Source of the DNA: Lotus japonicus
Lineage: Eukaryota > Streptophyta > Magnoliopsida > Fabales > Fabaceae
Reading direction: 5' to 3'
NCBI RefSeq assembly: GCF_012489685.1
Contig: NC_080042.1
Location: 50,334,066 to 50,398,065, forward strand
DNA length: 64,000 nt
The notes below the pieces were generated by a model. That model was given only the letters and a program-made list of their open reading frames with translations. It was not told the origin of the DNA and did not search any database. This document shows positions 10,944 to 22,120 of this stretch, piece after piece. The stretch's first letter is position 1. Every line of letters starts with the position of its first letter. Position numbers and translations under genes: made by a program.

Positions 10944-11947
10944 TAGTTGTGGAAAATGAGAAGATCTGAAGATTGTTTTTTTGTTGTGCTGGCTGTTAGT
11001 TATTTGTCAGTGTTGTGTTTTCCAGTTTTCAGTTTCATTTCAATCTTCCTATTATTAGTTTGTTTTGTGATGGCAAATTATTTTATTTAGGTCCCTGTTT
11101 TGTTGTCTTATCGTATGATCGAAAATGAATTGAATTGAACAAGTTATTTTGTTGTCATATTTTGAGTCTCAAATTCCATTTTACTCTGTTTACATTATAA
11201 TTTATTGTTACTCCCGACTTAATTGTGTTTTAATTTTCCAATTTCTAATTATATGATAATGAATGAATTTGGTTTTTGGAAAAAAACTTAAATCATAACC
11301 TTTATACTTCCACAAAATACGCATGTTTAACTAAAAATAATAGAAGAATGGACTTATTGAAATTTAATCTCTATACCTTATGAACGCCTCTTTTTTCTTA
11401 TTATGAGTTATGTTCCATGTATATGGTATTCATCCTCTGTATATGTTCCACTTTGGATTTTATCAATCTAATAAAGATAAAAACAAAACCTCTCATGTAT
11501 GTCCCTTTACATTTTTTCGTTTTTATCCTTGGAAAATTTAATAATAATTCGAGAGGAAAGGTTTCTCCCTCTAATGGAAATGCAGATGAAGCAAGGTCAT
11601 CTAATGTGGCTTTATGTGAACTTGGAGCATTAACCAGTGATTCTGATGATGCCGAATCAGGTTATCTAACATACATCAATTTTATTTTAAGAGAAAGTTG
11701 TTTAAAATGAATTCTTTTGATATTGTTATTTTTATATACATCTAGCATACTGTTTTAATTAATATGATAGCTCATGGGGATTCAAATGAGGATTATGTGG
11801 ATTATACACAAGAAGTGATTCCTGAAATTCCAACAAACATTCTTGCTTTGCTTCAAATAGCTGAAAATATAGGTATCATCCTAATCTTTTTTCATAAACC
11901 TAAATTATATAGATGTTATTAACCATATTCCATCCAGCTCTATTCAA
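10944..11947 (+). other. Helitron interior with unassigned exon-like pieces
   Basis: An AT-rich stretch separates the RPA-like and helicase pieces. Two short coding-like segments with Asp/Ser/Glu-rich content occur at about 11521-11660 and 11771-11871, each followed by a GT. They may be exons of one decayed gene, possibly a linker of the helicase protein, but I do not recognise them. Confidence 0.3.
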
Positions 11948-12756
11948 GTGGGCGATGGCACGGTTAAGCCAATCGATGAGGATGATTCTATTATAGAAAT
12001 TCCCTCTGATTTGTTGGAAAGGGAGTCTGATAATCATTTACTTGAATTAGTCAATTTTGCATATCCCAATGTTGTTGATATTTGGAAAACCATGCATATT
12101 TTGAACAAAGAGCCCTCCTTGCTCCCACACTTGAAAGTGTTGAAGAGGTTAATAACTTCATGATGTCAATGATCCCTGGGGAGGAAACAGAATATTTGAG
12201 TTACGACACTCCATGCAGGTCAGATGAAGACTCTGAAATAGATGCATAATGGTTCACTTCAGAATTCCTAAATGATGTTAAGTGCTCTGGTATTCCCAAA
12301 CACATAATTGTTTTGAAAGCTGGTGTTCCTATCATGCTGATTCAGAACATTGATCAGTCTGCTGGAATGTGTAATGGAACTAGATTGATAGTGACTGCTT
12401 TGACACCTTATATCATTGTTGCAACAACTCTTTTCGGTTCTAAAACAGGTAAACCGGTTTATATTCCTAGACTTAGCTTAACTCCTTTTGACACTGACCT
12501 TCCTTTCAAATTCTCAAGGAGACAGTTCCCTATTACTGTTTGTTTTGCTATGACTATAAATAAGAGCCAATGCCAATAGTTATCGCATGTTGGATTATAC
12601 CTTCCTAGGCCGGTGTTCACGCACGGCTAGCTATATGTAGCTTTGTCGAGAGTAAAATCTAGAAAATGGTTGAAGATACTTATAGTCGATGACAAAGGAG
12701 TAGTATCTAATTGCACTCGGAATGTCGTTTATGAAGAAGTATTCCAGAACATATGA
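11948..12756 (+). pseudogene. Pif1-type helicase C-terminus of Helitron RepHel
   Basis: The reading contains the hallmarks of the Pif1-like helicase C-terminal half. These are a GDGT-IEIPSDLL segment (11948 on), a PTLESVEEVNNFMMSMIPGE segment (12121 on), then LKAGVPIMLIQNIDQSAGMC and NGTRLIV (12313 on), RRQFPITVCFAMTINKSQ near 12525-12575, and LYVALSRVKS near 12637. RepHel unwinds DNA during Helitron rolling-circle transposition. Breaks include a frameshift near 12119, stop codons near 12250 and 12578, and a stop in the FTHG-LYVALSRV segment. The N-terminal Rep (HUH) domain and Walker motifs are absent. It could also be a cellular Pif1 fragment, but the 3' Helitron end right behind it argues for RepHel. 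Confidence 0.82.
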
Positions 12757-13110
12757 ATGGTTAGATTATCTATCTTTGATTTCATACTTCTTTGTATCAT
12801 GCACATTGTAAGTAGCCGTGATGTATATTTGAATGTCTTATTTAAACTATTTTCCAAGTTTTTGCAGATTCAATAAACTAAGAATGAGGATGGGTCAACG
12901 AGCAACAAGTGGAATGCATAAGGATCCTATTTTTCTTTTTAGTGCTTCTATAAATTTATGTAACCTTTCCCCTTTGCTGGATTAAATTGTGTTTTCATTG
13001 TTGTGCAAACGAATCAAATTTAATTTCAATTGTTATCTATGGTTTTATGGCAGTTAATCGATTCAATTTCATGTAAAAAAATTAACGTAAAAAATTTAGA
13101 AAAATCTTTC

Positions 13111-13139
13111 GCCGTGTAGCGCACGGGTAAAAACACTAG
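13111..13139 (+). other. Helitron 3' terminus (hairpin plus CTAG)
   Basis: CCGTG-TAGCG-CACGG forms a short stem-loop, followed eight bases later by CTAG and then T. It is the same layout as the terminus at 49712-49738, with near-identical sequence (GCGCACGGG then AAAAAC...CTAGT). Confidence 0.85.
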
Positions 13140-13141
13140 TC

Positions 13142-13694
13142 TATTTATATATATATTGAAGCAGTATGAGATGGACATTACAGTTGACCATTAAATTTTT
13201 GGTTAATTTTTATCGAGATGCCTAATGAATTAAAAAATCAAACAATATGGTTTCGGTTTCCTATATTAAACAACAACCAGAATTTAAATAGTCATAAAAA
13301 ATTGCTCTCATTCTCTCACGCGTTTTCAATTCCCTAAACTTTTTTATGTGCAAGATTTATCGTTGGATATATATAGGAGTAACAGCCAAAATGTATTCTT
13401 ACCTTCATTCAATGTACTTTTTTAAATTATTTATTTCAAAATTAATGTTCTAACCAACTGATTGTTTCTGATGAATACCCGTTTCTTCTCCCTATTCCTA
13501 TTCGGTTTCTTAAATTAAACAACAATTTAAAGCCTCATAAAAAATTGCTCTTAATGAATGTAGTTAGCATTAAATAGGCATGCAAATTCCAATAGAATGT
13601 AAGTTTCTATTTGATTTTTATAGGGAAATATCAGCAGTCTTTTATTTATGAACAAACTTATAGCTTCTGTTAAACAACTTAATTTTCTCCTTAA
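13142..13694 (+). other. AT-rich DNA behind the Helitron 5' end
   Basis: I see no gene. The phrase TCATAAAAAATTGCTCT occurs near 13294 and again near 13536, with similar surroundings (TCGGTTTC...ATTAAACAACAA), an imperfect duplication of about 240-bp spacing. Confidence 0.4.
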
Positions 13695-13703
13695 TTTTTT
13701 AAA

Positions 13704-14707
13704 GAGTAAAATACACTTACCCCCCTCAAGGTTTGCTAGAAAAACACTCCACCCCATTCTTATTCAAAATATACACTCCACCCCACTCATTTTATCAAGT
13801 TAACCTCATTCAAAAAGATGCTAACGGAATATTCCATTCAAATCAAAATTATTTAATGTAAACTTATTTTTCCTTTTTTTTTCTGGTTATTTTTTTTTTC
13901 AGAAAAAAACGTCACTTTCTAATATTTGACCAAACAAATATTCTCAATGCTTACATACTGTTGGAGCTGGTATATTAAGTAACCATTTTATAAAATAATT
14001 CAAGAATAAATATGTATGAAATAGTTTTAAATTAAAACTTATGGTAAAAGTACGTTAAACTTCCACTCCATAAAAGAATATAAAGTTATATTATTATTTT
14101 AATTAATTAATTAATTTGGATAATATGATCGCGTTGGTTATAACATGTTAAATGTTAAAGTATATATTACTTTTAATAATTGAAAATGAGGGATGTTATT
14201 GATATATGATAAGAGAATTTTATTAAATAATATCCATACATTACTCAATGAATTCATAAGCAACATTTTTTTATAAATCTAGGAAAAAGAAATTTAATTA
14301 GTATTTATTTGGTGAAATTTTAATTAGTATGAAATTAATTTCGAAATATTTTTATATAATTCACTATTTATAAAAATCTTTATAAACTGGGTATTACTAG
14401 TAATTGTGATGTTATATTCTTTTTTGTTGAAACTAACGTTTTTTTTTAAATGGAACTGACGTTAAACGATTTTTATTTGAAAGTGAGGTTTTTTTTTGAA
14501 AAAAGTAAAATAAAAAATAACCAGAAAAAAAAAGAAATGGAAAAATAAGTTTACATTAAATAGTTTTGATTTGAATGGAATATTCCGTTAGCATCTTTTG
14601 GATGGAGTTAACATGATAAAATGAGTGGAGTGGAGTGTATATTTTGAATAAGAATGGGGTGGAGTGTTTTTCTAGCAAACCTTGAGGGGGGTAAGTGTAT
14701 TTTACTC
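13704..14707. mobile_element. Mutator-like foldback element 1 (9-bp TSD)
   Basis: Long terminal inverted repeats of about 200 bp begin GAGTAAAATACACTTACCCC and end with the reverse complement. Both sides carry the exact 9-bp duplication TTTTTTAAA (13695-13703 and 14708-14716). The 9-bp TSD and long TIRs are the Mutator-like signature. The interior is AT-rich and has no transposase, so it is non-autonomous. Confidence 0.88.
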
Positions 14708-14805
14708 TTTTTTAAATGTTCAACCAGGTCTAAACGTTTTTTTTTTCTTTACATAACCTTATTCCATATTTTCTTCCCTGTCGCAAGTAGTCCCTTTTAT
14801 TGATT

Positions 14806-14916
14806 TTTTTTTTCACATTGGAAATATAATTTGTACCTGCTAGAAATGATTCATGGACCTTCCTCTACCCATTTTATATGTCCCCCAACTCCTACCATTT
14901 GAGCTATCTTACAGAG
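14806..14916 (-). mobile_element. tRNA-derived SINE, 111 bp
   Basis: Read on the minus strand it starts with an A-box-like string GATAGCTCAAATGGTAG and ends in a short poly(A) (T run at 14804-14813). A 10-bp target duplication TTTATTGATT flanks it (14796-14805 and 14917-14926). The B box is poorly preserved. Confidence 0.7.
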
Positions 14917-15218
14917 TTTATTGATTGTTTAAAATATATTACTGGCATTAATAAAAATTTAAGAATAAATTAAATAATTTAATGAATATATATATGCAAT
15001 TATAACTAATGTTAAGAAAAAATATGTTACACAAGAAAAAAATCTTATAAATATCTAAATTAATATGATTAGATTAAAATTAGTTCTTAAAAAATATAAA
15101 ACAAGAACTAATATTTACAAAAATTACTTTAGTGTTTATATTTATTATTTTTAATAATTTAAGAGTAAATATATATAAAAGTATGGAAATTTGATATTCG
15201 TTGTGGTTTTGTTTTATT

Positions 15219-15366
15219 TGTTTTATTTTTTTGATAGGCAAATGTTAGTTGTTAGAAATGTTAGTAAATTAATCTCTCCTCCAGATTCGGACTGAGACCT
15301 TTCACCCTTTATCCCACCAAACCCTTATGTCCCTAGCACTTACCACTTGAGCTATCATTCGGTGAC
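15219..15366 (-). mobile_element. tRNA-derived SINE, 148 bp
   Basis: On the minus strand the head carries ATAGCTCAAGTGGTAAG (pol III A box) and about 50 bases later GGTCTCAGTCCGAATC (degenerate B box). The tail is A-rich. An exact 14-bp duplication GGTTTTGTTTTATT flanks it (15205-15218 and 15367-15380). It is related to the SINE at 14806-14916. Confidence 0.8.
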
Positions 15367-15380
15367 GGTTTTGTTTTATT

Positions 15381-16349
15381 GAATCGGCAAATAATGATTT
15401 TGGTATATCAATTTTGTTTTGAATCTTTGTATTGGTACATGCCTAAATAATAAGAGCAAACTCCACCATGCACCGGTAAGAACATTTTACATGAAAACAC
15501 TTTCATGTTAAAACTAATTTCGGGTTAATTATATATATGTATTTGTTTCAACTTTGTAAGTCCCCAACTTAATAGTTCTAAATATATGTATTTATATGTC
15601 ATCATGAAGAGAAAAAGTTTGATGCACATTTTTTACACTGTTAACCAATCAGATTTCGTGATTGTGAGAAAGATGAATTTTCTATTTAATTAAACTGACT
15701 AAGATGACAAATATTTGAAATCCGATAGTATAAACTTTTTTAAATAAAGTTTCACTGCTTTATAATATAAATATATAAATATATGTTATAAGTGTGTTAC
15801 ATAACAACATAGTCTACTTTCACTTTTATACAAATTATAAGGTAAAATCTGTCATGGGGAGAAATGTTTTGTACATGAAAATAACTTTAATTTTAAAACT
15901 AATAGTAAGATTTTTTTTTAAAATTTAATTTCAGAATTTAATATTTATAAAATTTTGATTGCCTTCTGGGTATTCTTCATCCGCTGCATCAAAATTTGTT
16001 TTTTATTTTTTTTGGTGTATCTTTCCCTTTTTTTTTTTTTTGCTTCCCCTTTAAGATTGCCCAAGATTCAGAAAGTTTTGTTCTTTTTGTCATTGATTTT
16101 ACTTTGTTATATTCATACATGTTTTTTCTTTTCATGTGGAAGAATTTCAAGGGGTTTTGATGAGCTGAAATGAAATTATGTATTGGGAGCTAGATGTTCT
16201 GGCTAGATTTAAGTATATTCTTTTCCATGTTTTGTTCTGGTTTGGATACCCATTGCAGTACAATGCATAATCAGTTTCTTAATTGTCATGATTGGAGCTT
16301 TAGATGAGTAATAGTTTTGCCAATTCATTTGCTTTGTTCTCATATATCA
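15381..16349 (+). other. AT-rich DNA without recognised feature
   Basis: Homopolymer runs and short open frames only. The frame at 15955-16173 is hydrophobic because of T-rich runs and shows no gene context. Confidence 0.4.
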
Positions 16350-16358
16350 TTAATATTA

Positions 16359-17901
16359 GGGTTAAAAACTATAATCGTCCCTGAACTTTGAGCGAGTTTT
16401 GAAAACCGTCCCTCGCCGGAAAATTATCCGAAAACCGTCCTCATACTTTTAAAAACAAATTTGACCCGTCCCTCCGGCCACCATAGGTCCGGCCGGAGCT
16501 TACGTGGCCGTCCACGTCATTAATGAGAGTCCGACGTGTATTTTTTTTAAAATAATAAATATTTCTAAAAAAAACATCATCATTTATTTCAAAATAAACA
16601 TCTTCATCCTGAATTTTAAAATAAAAAAACTTCTTCATCATCTTCCATTGAAACTTTGTGACTGTAGATTCCATGGCAAAATAAGAATAAGCTTCAGGGA
16701 ATTTTCAATGGCAAAATAAGATTCCATGGCAAAATAAAAATAAGAATAAGCTTCAATTGCTGGGCATACCAAAAATCCTGACGAAAGTATTCAAGGAATA
16801 CAATAATAGTTAATATGTCTTTATCATTATGTTAGGCGTTGGCACCATATTTGTGCAAAACTTCAAACACGCAGAGCCCAGAAATTTAAGCAAATCTGAT
16901 AACAATCAAGTCTTAAACAACTTGAAGAAACAAATTCAGAAATCATCATCTTCTTCATTATTATCTTTAACATCCAGAACCCACCACAAACCCTAAAACC
17001 CAGAGCCCAGGAAAGAATACACAGGCTCCAAAATTGAACCACCACTGCAACATATTCAACATCGAACCCAGAACCACCACCCACAAAACCCAAAACACAA
17101 ATCGAAACTCAGAAAGCGCAAATTGAAACACATCAAGCCCAGAAAACCCTAGAAGAAGAAGAAGAAGAAGAAGAAGAAGAAGAAGAAGAAGAAGAAGGTA
17201 GTCTCCCACCGTCGTTGTTCAGATCTGAAACGAAACTCGGCAGCTCCTCCACTGTTGTTCACATCTGAAGTCAAATCTCCCTTTTTCTCTTCAAACCCAG
17301 CCAAATCCCCCTCTTTCTCTTCAAACCCAGCAAACGCCCCTTCTTTCTAGGTCGCGTTTTGAGGTTTGTTGATGGTTGGAGGTGGAGGCGCGGTCTGGGC
17401 TAGGGTTGGGGGTGGCGGTGCGGTGTGGTTGCGGCGGCGGCGCTATGTGGTTGCGACGGTGGTGCGATGTGTTAGGGTTGGGGGTGGTGGCGTGTTTTGG
17501 GATGTTGGAGGAAATGAAGACATGAAGAAGATGATGATATTGTTGTTAGATGAAATGAGATGAAGATGAAGAAATAAGAAAGAACATAAACGATAAAGGA
17601 GAGAGATGATAATGAAGATATGAAGAAACTAGGTTTAAGGTTAATTTGGGAATTTAGAGTTAATTTAGAATAAATGAGGTAATTCAGATAATTAGGAAAT
17701 ATTTATTATTTTAAAAAAATACACGTCGGACTCTCATTAATGACGTGGACGGCCACGTAAGCTCCGGCCGGACCTATGGTGACCGGAGGGACGGGTCAAA
17801 TTTGTTTTTAAAAGTCTGAGGACGGTTTTCAGATAATTTTCCGGCGAGGGACGGTTTTCAAAACTCGCTCAAAGTTCAGGGACAGTTATAGTTTTTAACC
17901 C
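16359..17901. mobile_element. Mutator-like foldback element 2 (9-bp TSD)
   Basis: TIRs of about 200 bp start GGGTTAAAAACTATAATCG and end with the near-perfect reverse complement. The 9-bp duplication TTAATATTA lies at 16350-16358 and 17902-17910. The interior (about 16860-17560) is less AT-rich than the surroundings and contains a GAA microsatellite plus GGTGG-rich stretches that look like a gene leader, but no transposase. It may be a Pack-MULE-like capture; open frames there are low-complexity. Confidence 0.88.
17151..17197 (+). repeat. (GAA)n microsatellite
   Basis: About 15 uninterrupted GAA units lie within foldback element 2. On the minus strand they read as poly-leucine, an artefact. 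Confidence 0.95.
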
Positions 17902-17910
17902 TTAATATTA

Positions 17911-19458
17911 AACCTTACAATATGTGGGGAGCCATGAACAACTGTTGTTCTTTGTAACTTACTGCAAGTGGAATATGAGAATTTCGCTACCCATAGAACA
18001 AATGAAAAGATGAATTTGCTTGCAGAGTTATGGCACTCCTTTGTTAATGTTTCCAATTTCCATATTGCTTCCTATAGACCCCCAAAAAAAATCTCATAAA
18101 ATTTTGGGAAAACTAACCCCCGTCGTTGTGACTGAATTTTCAGTGGCTACCCATGCATAATTGTTAAATAGAGTTATTCAAATCTAACATTCTAAAGATT
18201 TGCTGATGTATAAAATTTTCAAAACTGATGTGCCATGTCTTGCAAGTGCTGTGTATTCTTCTATTTTGTCTGCTTTAAAGAGATGCTCTTACACATTATG
18301 ATTTTATCTAAGGTGTTATTAATTCAACAGGGATTTTGATTTTTGGGTATTGCTTGAAGCCTTGAACAGCCAAATGTATTATTAGAATTTTTGTGCTACA
18401 ATTTAACGAAGTAGATTTTCTTTCTATTCTAGCTACCATGGCTATTGAAATGGGTTCTAGAATATTGGAGATTTCACTTCAGTGGGAATTGAACAACATT
18501 CAATGCAGGCTAAAGGTTAAGGAGTTAATGCTTAAGGTAGATTACTAGGAACACAATTGAAACACATTACATGGGGACTATGTCTTTATTGTCTGTATAA
18601 AAAAAAATTGATTTTAAGTTTTTATTAGTCATTTCTTATATGTTTCTTCATGTGTGTTGTTTTTCTTTATCAATGCAATGACATTTGCAACATTAACAGG
18701 GCAAGGTATAATGGAATCGCCATGTGATATGAAGTATGGCAAGTTTAATTTAATTTTTAGTGGCTAAACATATTGGTCATGGTTAAAATTAAAGCACTTT
18801 CAATTATAGCTTTGACAATACAAGTTGGGATGTCATAAGAAGATGCATTGTCAAATATCATTGCACAATCCATTTTGGGGATATGAACGGATTACTTGGC
18901 TTTGAAGGAGCTTCTAGCGTGTGTGGTTATTCTATGTAAAAGATACCATTGATGCATTTTAATGTAATTTTATCCAATATTAGTCTTAAAAGCTTTTTAT
19001 TGAAGTCATTAAATAATTTTTTAGTAGTATCAATTTATATAATAACTTTTCTATTTTCTCTAATCTTTAATTTGTTTTAATAATAAAAATATATAAAATA
19101 AAGGTTTTATGCATAATTGAAATATATGGTTTAGGTGAAACGACATGCCAGCTTTTATTCCTTTTACCCTAAAGGTTATATATGGTTTATGCTGAACGAC
19201 ATGCCAGTTTTTCTATCACACATTGTCATGACAGATGATGAAAAATTCTACTGTCACTAGACAGTTTTATCATTTTTCAAATATGATCAATCATAGAAGA
19301 AATTAAAATTTTCAAAAAAAATAATATTATACCGGGTTTAGAAATATAAGTTATGGCAATCACCCATTAATTATTGGAATGCCAAGCACAAATGTCATGG
19401 CTTCTTATTCCACTTTTCAAGGATTCAACATAATTATCTTTGCAGTGCTCCCATGAAC
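17911..19458 (+). other. No recognised gene
   Basis: AT-rich sequence. A short coding-like patch after ACCATGGCTATTG (18436 on, about 34 codons, followed by GTAGAT) may be a captured exon. The phrase pair ...GACATGCCAG near 19143 and 19201 is a local duplication. Nothing else is recognised. Confidence 0.35.
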
Positions 19459-19460
19459 TA

Positions 19461-19606
19461 CACCCTCCGGTCACTATTATAAGCAAAAGTTAGCTTTTTA
19501 GGTTCATTCAATAAATGATGTATGTAGTCATTAAAATGGTCACATACATCATTTATTAAATGAACCTACAAAACTAACTTTTGCTTATAATAGTGACCGG
19601 AGGGCG
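19461..19606. mobile_element. Stowaway-type MITE, 146 bp
   Basis: The ends CACCCTCCGGTCACTATTAT and its reverse complement form one long hairpin flanked by TA on both sides (19459-19460 and 19607-19608). CCCTCCG at the tip and the TA target site are the Stowaway (Tc1/mariner) signature. Confidence 0.9.
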
Positions 19607-19678
19607 TATGCTTTAGAATTGAAAGCATTTTTTTTTGAAATTTCAAAAATGAATTCCCACTGTTCAAAACATCAATCC

Positions 19679-19750
19679 TTACGCGGTCCTAATCCTTATT
19701 TACTCTTTCAATTATTACGCGGTCCTAATCCTTATTTACTCTTTCAATTA
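19679..19750 (+). repeat. Perfect tandem duplication of 36 bp
   Basis: Two identical 36-bp units begin TTACGCGGTCCTAATCC at 19679 and 19715. The identity suggests a recent duplication. Confidence 0.92.
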
Positions 19751-19889
19751 TTTTAATTTTATTCTTTCATAGTTTCAAATCAGTTTGAAAATTATGGCTC
19801 CAATGTTATTCTGGGCATGTTGTCGGCCTATTGCTAGCAAGCTCTTCTAAGATAGTCTTCAAGAAATTACATTCTTTTGTTCTTTCATG

Positions 19890-21762
19890 TTTTTTTTTTT
19901 TTTTTATAAGCCATGAATAATATATTGAATGGAAGTACAAGGGGTACTTCAACCCAATACAAAAGAGAGGTTCAGAAGATAAGAAAAAGAATAATGTAAA
20001 ATTACAAATAAAAAGAGAGAATATAGAATAATGATGTCAATCCCATCTTCTAATAAGACCCCGCAATCTTGAAGAATAGACTAAAAGGATAATGCCTCAT
20101 TAAAACCTTCCAAGGAAAAACCCCTTAGGGATAAAAACCATGGAATGAAAAAGAGTACAAAATCACAAAAGACTATTGGTGGCCTCCAAGATTCCCAACA
20201 GTATATTAAAAAATCAATCCTATGTCAAGAGCATCATTTTCCATTCCAAGCTGTCTGAGATAAATAGCTTCCAATTCATCACGATTAAACCAGCAAAGCA
20301 AAATAGCAGATCCAAGGCTAAAAAGTCACACCCAACGAGAAAGCAGTAGGAACTACAACATTTCAATGCAAACCCAAGGATTTTCAATCCATTCAAACAT
20401 AGATACTCCAAAGGAGGAATTTGTGGCCTTCAACCAAAGCCAAACCTTAAATTTAATCCAGTCCACTACCTTCTCTAAATCAATCGACTCCCCTCTAAAT
20501 ATCACTGCATTCCTCGTCTTCCAAATAGCAGAAACAGTGGCAATCCAGATCAGAGACATAGCTTTTCTTCCCTTACCCCCCACACCACAAAATTCATGTT
20601 GAGCAAATAGAGGGCCAACACTATCAGGTAATGCTAATGAGATGCCCAACCACCCCGTACACCCTCATCCAAATCTTCCAAGACACATTACAAGATACAA
20701 ACAGGTGATTTGTGGACTCCTCACATGTTGAACATAGAGAGCAAGTTGAGTTAGAACTCACAGGAAGTGCATTACGCCTTGCTAATTCAGTTTTGACCTG
20801 GACCCTATTACATAGAACCCGCCATGCGAAAGCAAGAGAATTTGATGGTGCCTTCGCAGCCCAAAGCTTGCTAAATATCCCAATCTCTTCTTCCAATGAA
20901 TTACCCTCTCCTTGTAATAAATCATAAGATGAACTAACAGTATAAGCTCCAGAACCATCCTTAATCCAAGCCCAATGATCGCGACTATTGGTTGAAGGAG
21001 AAAAACATGAAACTATTCCCAGCAGCTCATTCACTTTCTCTAATTCCCTCTGCAACAGCGGTCTTCGCCAATTGAGGTTCCATGGCCAAACCCCATTCCT
21101 CCACACCCCCATATCACTAATCTTAGCATCTTGGTGAGAAGAGAGCAAATATAGTCTAGGAAACAGGTCTTTAAAGACTCCCACTCCCATCCAATTCTCC
21201 CCCCAGAAAGAGAATTCACGACCATCCCCCACCCTTCTGCTCAAGGCTTCATCAAACCACCCATCAGCACCAATACCAAAACAAATTGAATTAAGGTCCC
21301 TCCACCAACATGAATCAGAAGGCCTAATAGTACCTTTGTATTTAACCTACAAAATACGACACCAAAGACTTTCCTTTTCACACATCATTCTCCAACGCCA
21401 TTTCCCCATGAGAGCCAAATTAGACAATCTCCAATCTTTCACTCCCAAACCCCCTTCATTCTTTGGTTTGCAAATTTTATCCCATCGTAACCAAGCAATC
21501 TTCCTCACCTCCTCACAACCGCCCCAAAGAAAATTTCGCATCAAGCTATTACATTTTTCCAATACGCCAGAAGGCATTTTAAAAAAAGATAAATAGTAAA
21601 GGGGTATAGCAGATAGTACAGACCTGATTAAACAAATTCTACCACCAAACGTAAGAGTCTTCCGCTTCCATTTAGTCAATCTTTTCCGAACCTTGGCAAT
21701 AAAAGGATCCCAAAAAGATAGATGCCTTGGGTGACCTCCGATTGGAAGACCTAGATAAATAA
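19890..21762 (-). mobile_element. 5'-truncated LINE (3' part of ORF2)
   Basis: On the minus strand it starts inside the reverse-transcriptase C-terminus (YLGLPIGG, then 21679-21347 with GGRICLIRSVLSAIPLYYLS and RNFLWGG). It continues through 21244-20624 with the zinc-binding reverse-transcriptase domain (SLCSTCEESTNHLFVSC) and 20649-20353, and ends in a poly(A) seen as a 16-base T run at 19890-19905. Truncation at the 5' side plus the poly(A) tail is the usual product of LINE target-primed insertion. Frameshifts separate the three frames. The catalytic YxDD of the reverse transcriptase and the endonuclease are missing. No target duplication was found by eye. Confidence 0.87.
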
Positions 21763-22115
21763 AGGGGAGATATAGTACAAGGGCATAGGTCGCTAATCTA
21801 TACTATTAACTAGAGAGGACTGCAAGTTTTTTTTTGTTGACAACTGCAAGTTGTTGTTGAAGGGTGTAAAGTGAAAAATTTCAGTTACTTTTAGAGGAAT
21901 TGTTGCAAGTGAAGGTTATGAAAATTAAGGGAAATAATGTGTTTGATGTGTAGAAGATGTTGTGTAGTGTGCATTTTATAGGGGTTGTTTGTTTGATATT
22001 TAGTTATGATAAATTAATATGTTGTGTTAGTCTCTTTCTCCTGCTCCCTGACTTTCTTTACCGTATTGCTATCTCATGTGTTCTTTTTCAAAACCCGGCC
22101 CCTTATACTTTAGTA
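21763..22115 (+). other. Spacer with a second candidate Helitron 5' end
   Basis: The string A|TCTATACTATTAAC at 21796-21810 resembles plant Helitron 5' termini. The rest is AT-rich with no gene. Confidence 0.3.
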
Positions 22116-22120
22116 AATTC

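Larger units (their letters stand above)
9141..13139 (+). mobile_element. Helitron remnant, 3' half (RPA-like and Pif1-type helicase pieces)
   Basis: This stretch holds pieces of the two protein types that plant Helitrons carry, an RPA-like single-strand-binding protein (10318-10943) and the C-terminus of the Pif1-type helicase of RepHel (11948-12756). It ends with a hairpin (CCGTG...CACGG, 13112-13127) and CTAG followed by T at 13136-13140, the Helitron 3' signature. The 5' end is not in view; it is probably beyond the Sirevirus that ends at 9140, outside the window. The coding pieces carry stops and a frameshift, so the element is dead. Confidence 0.78.

Noticed and set aside
16967..17209. 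Poly-leucine frame that looks like a signal peptide
   Set aside because: It is the (GAA)n microsatellite read on the minus strand.
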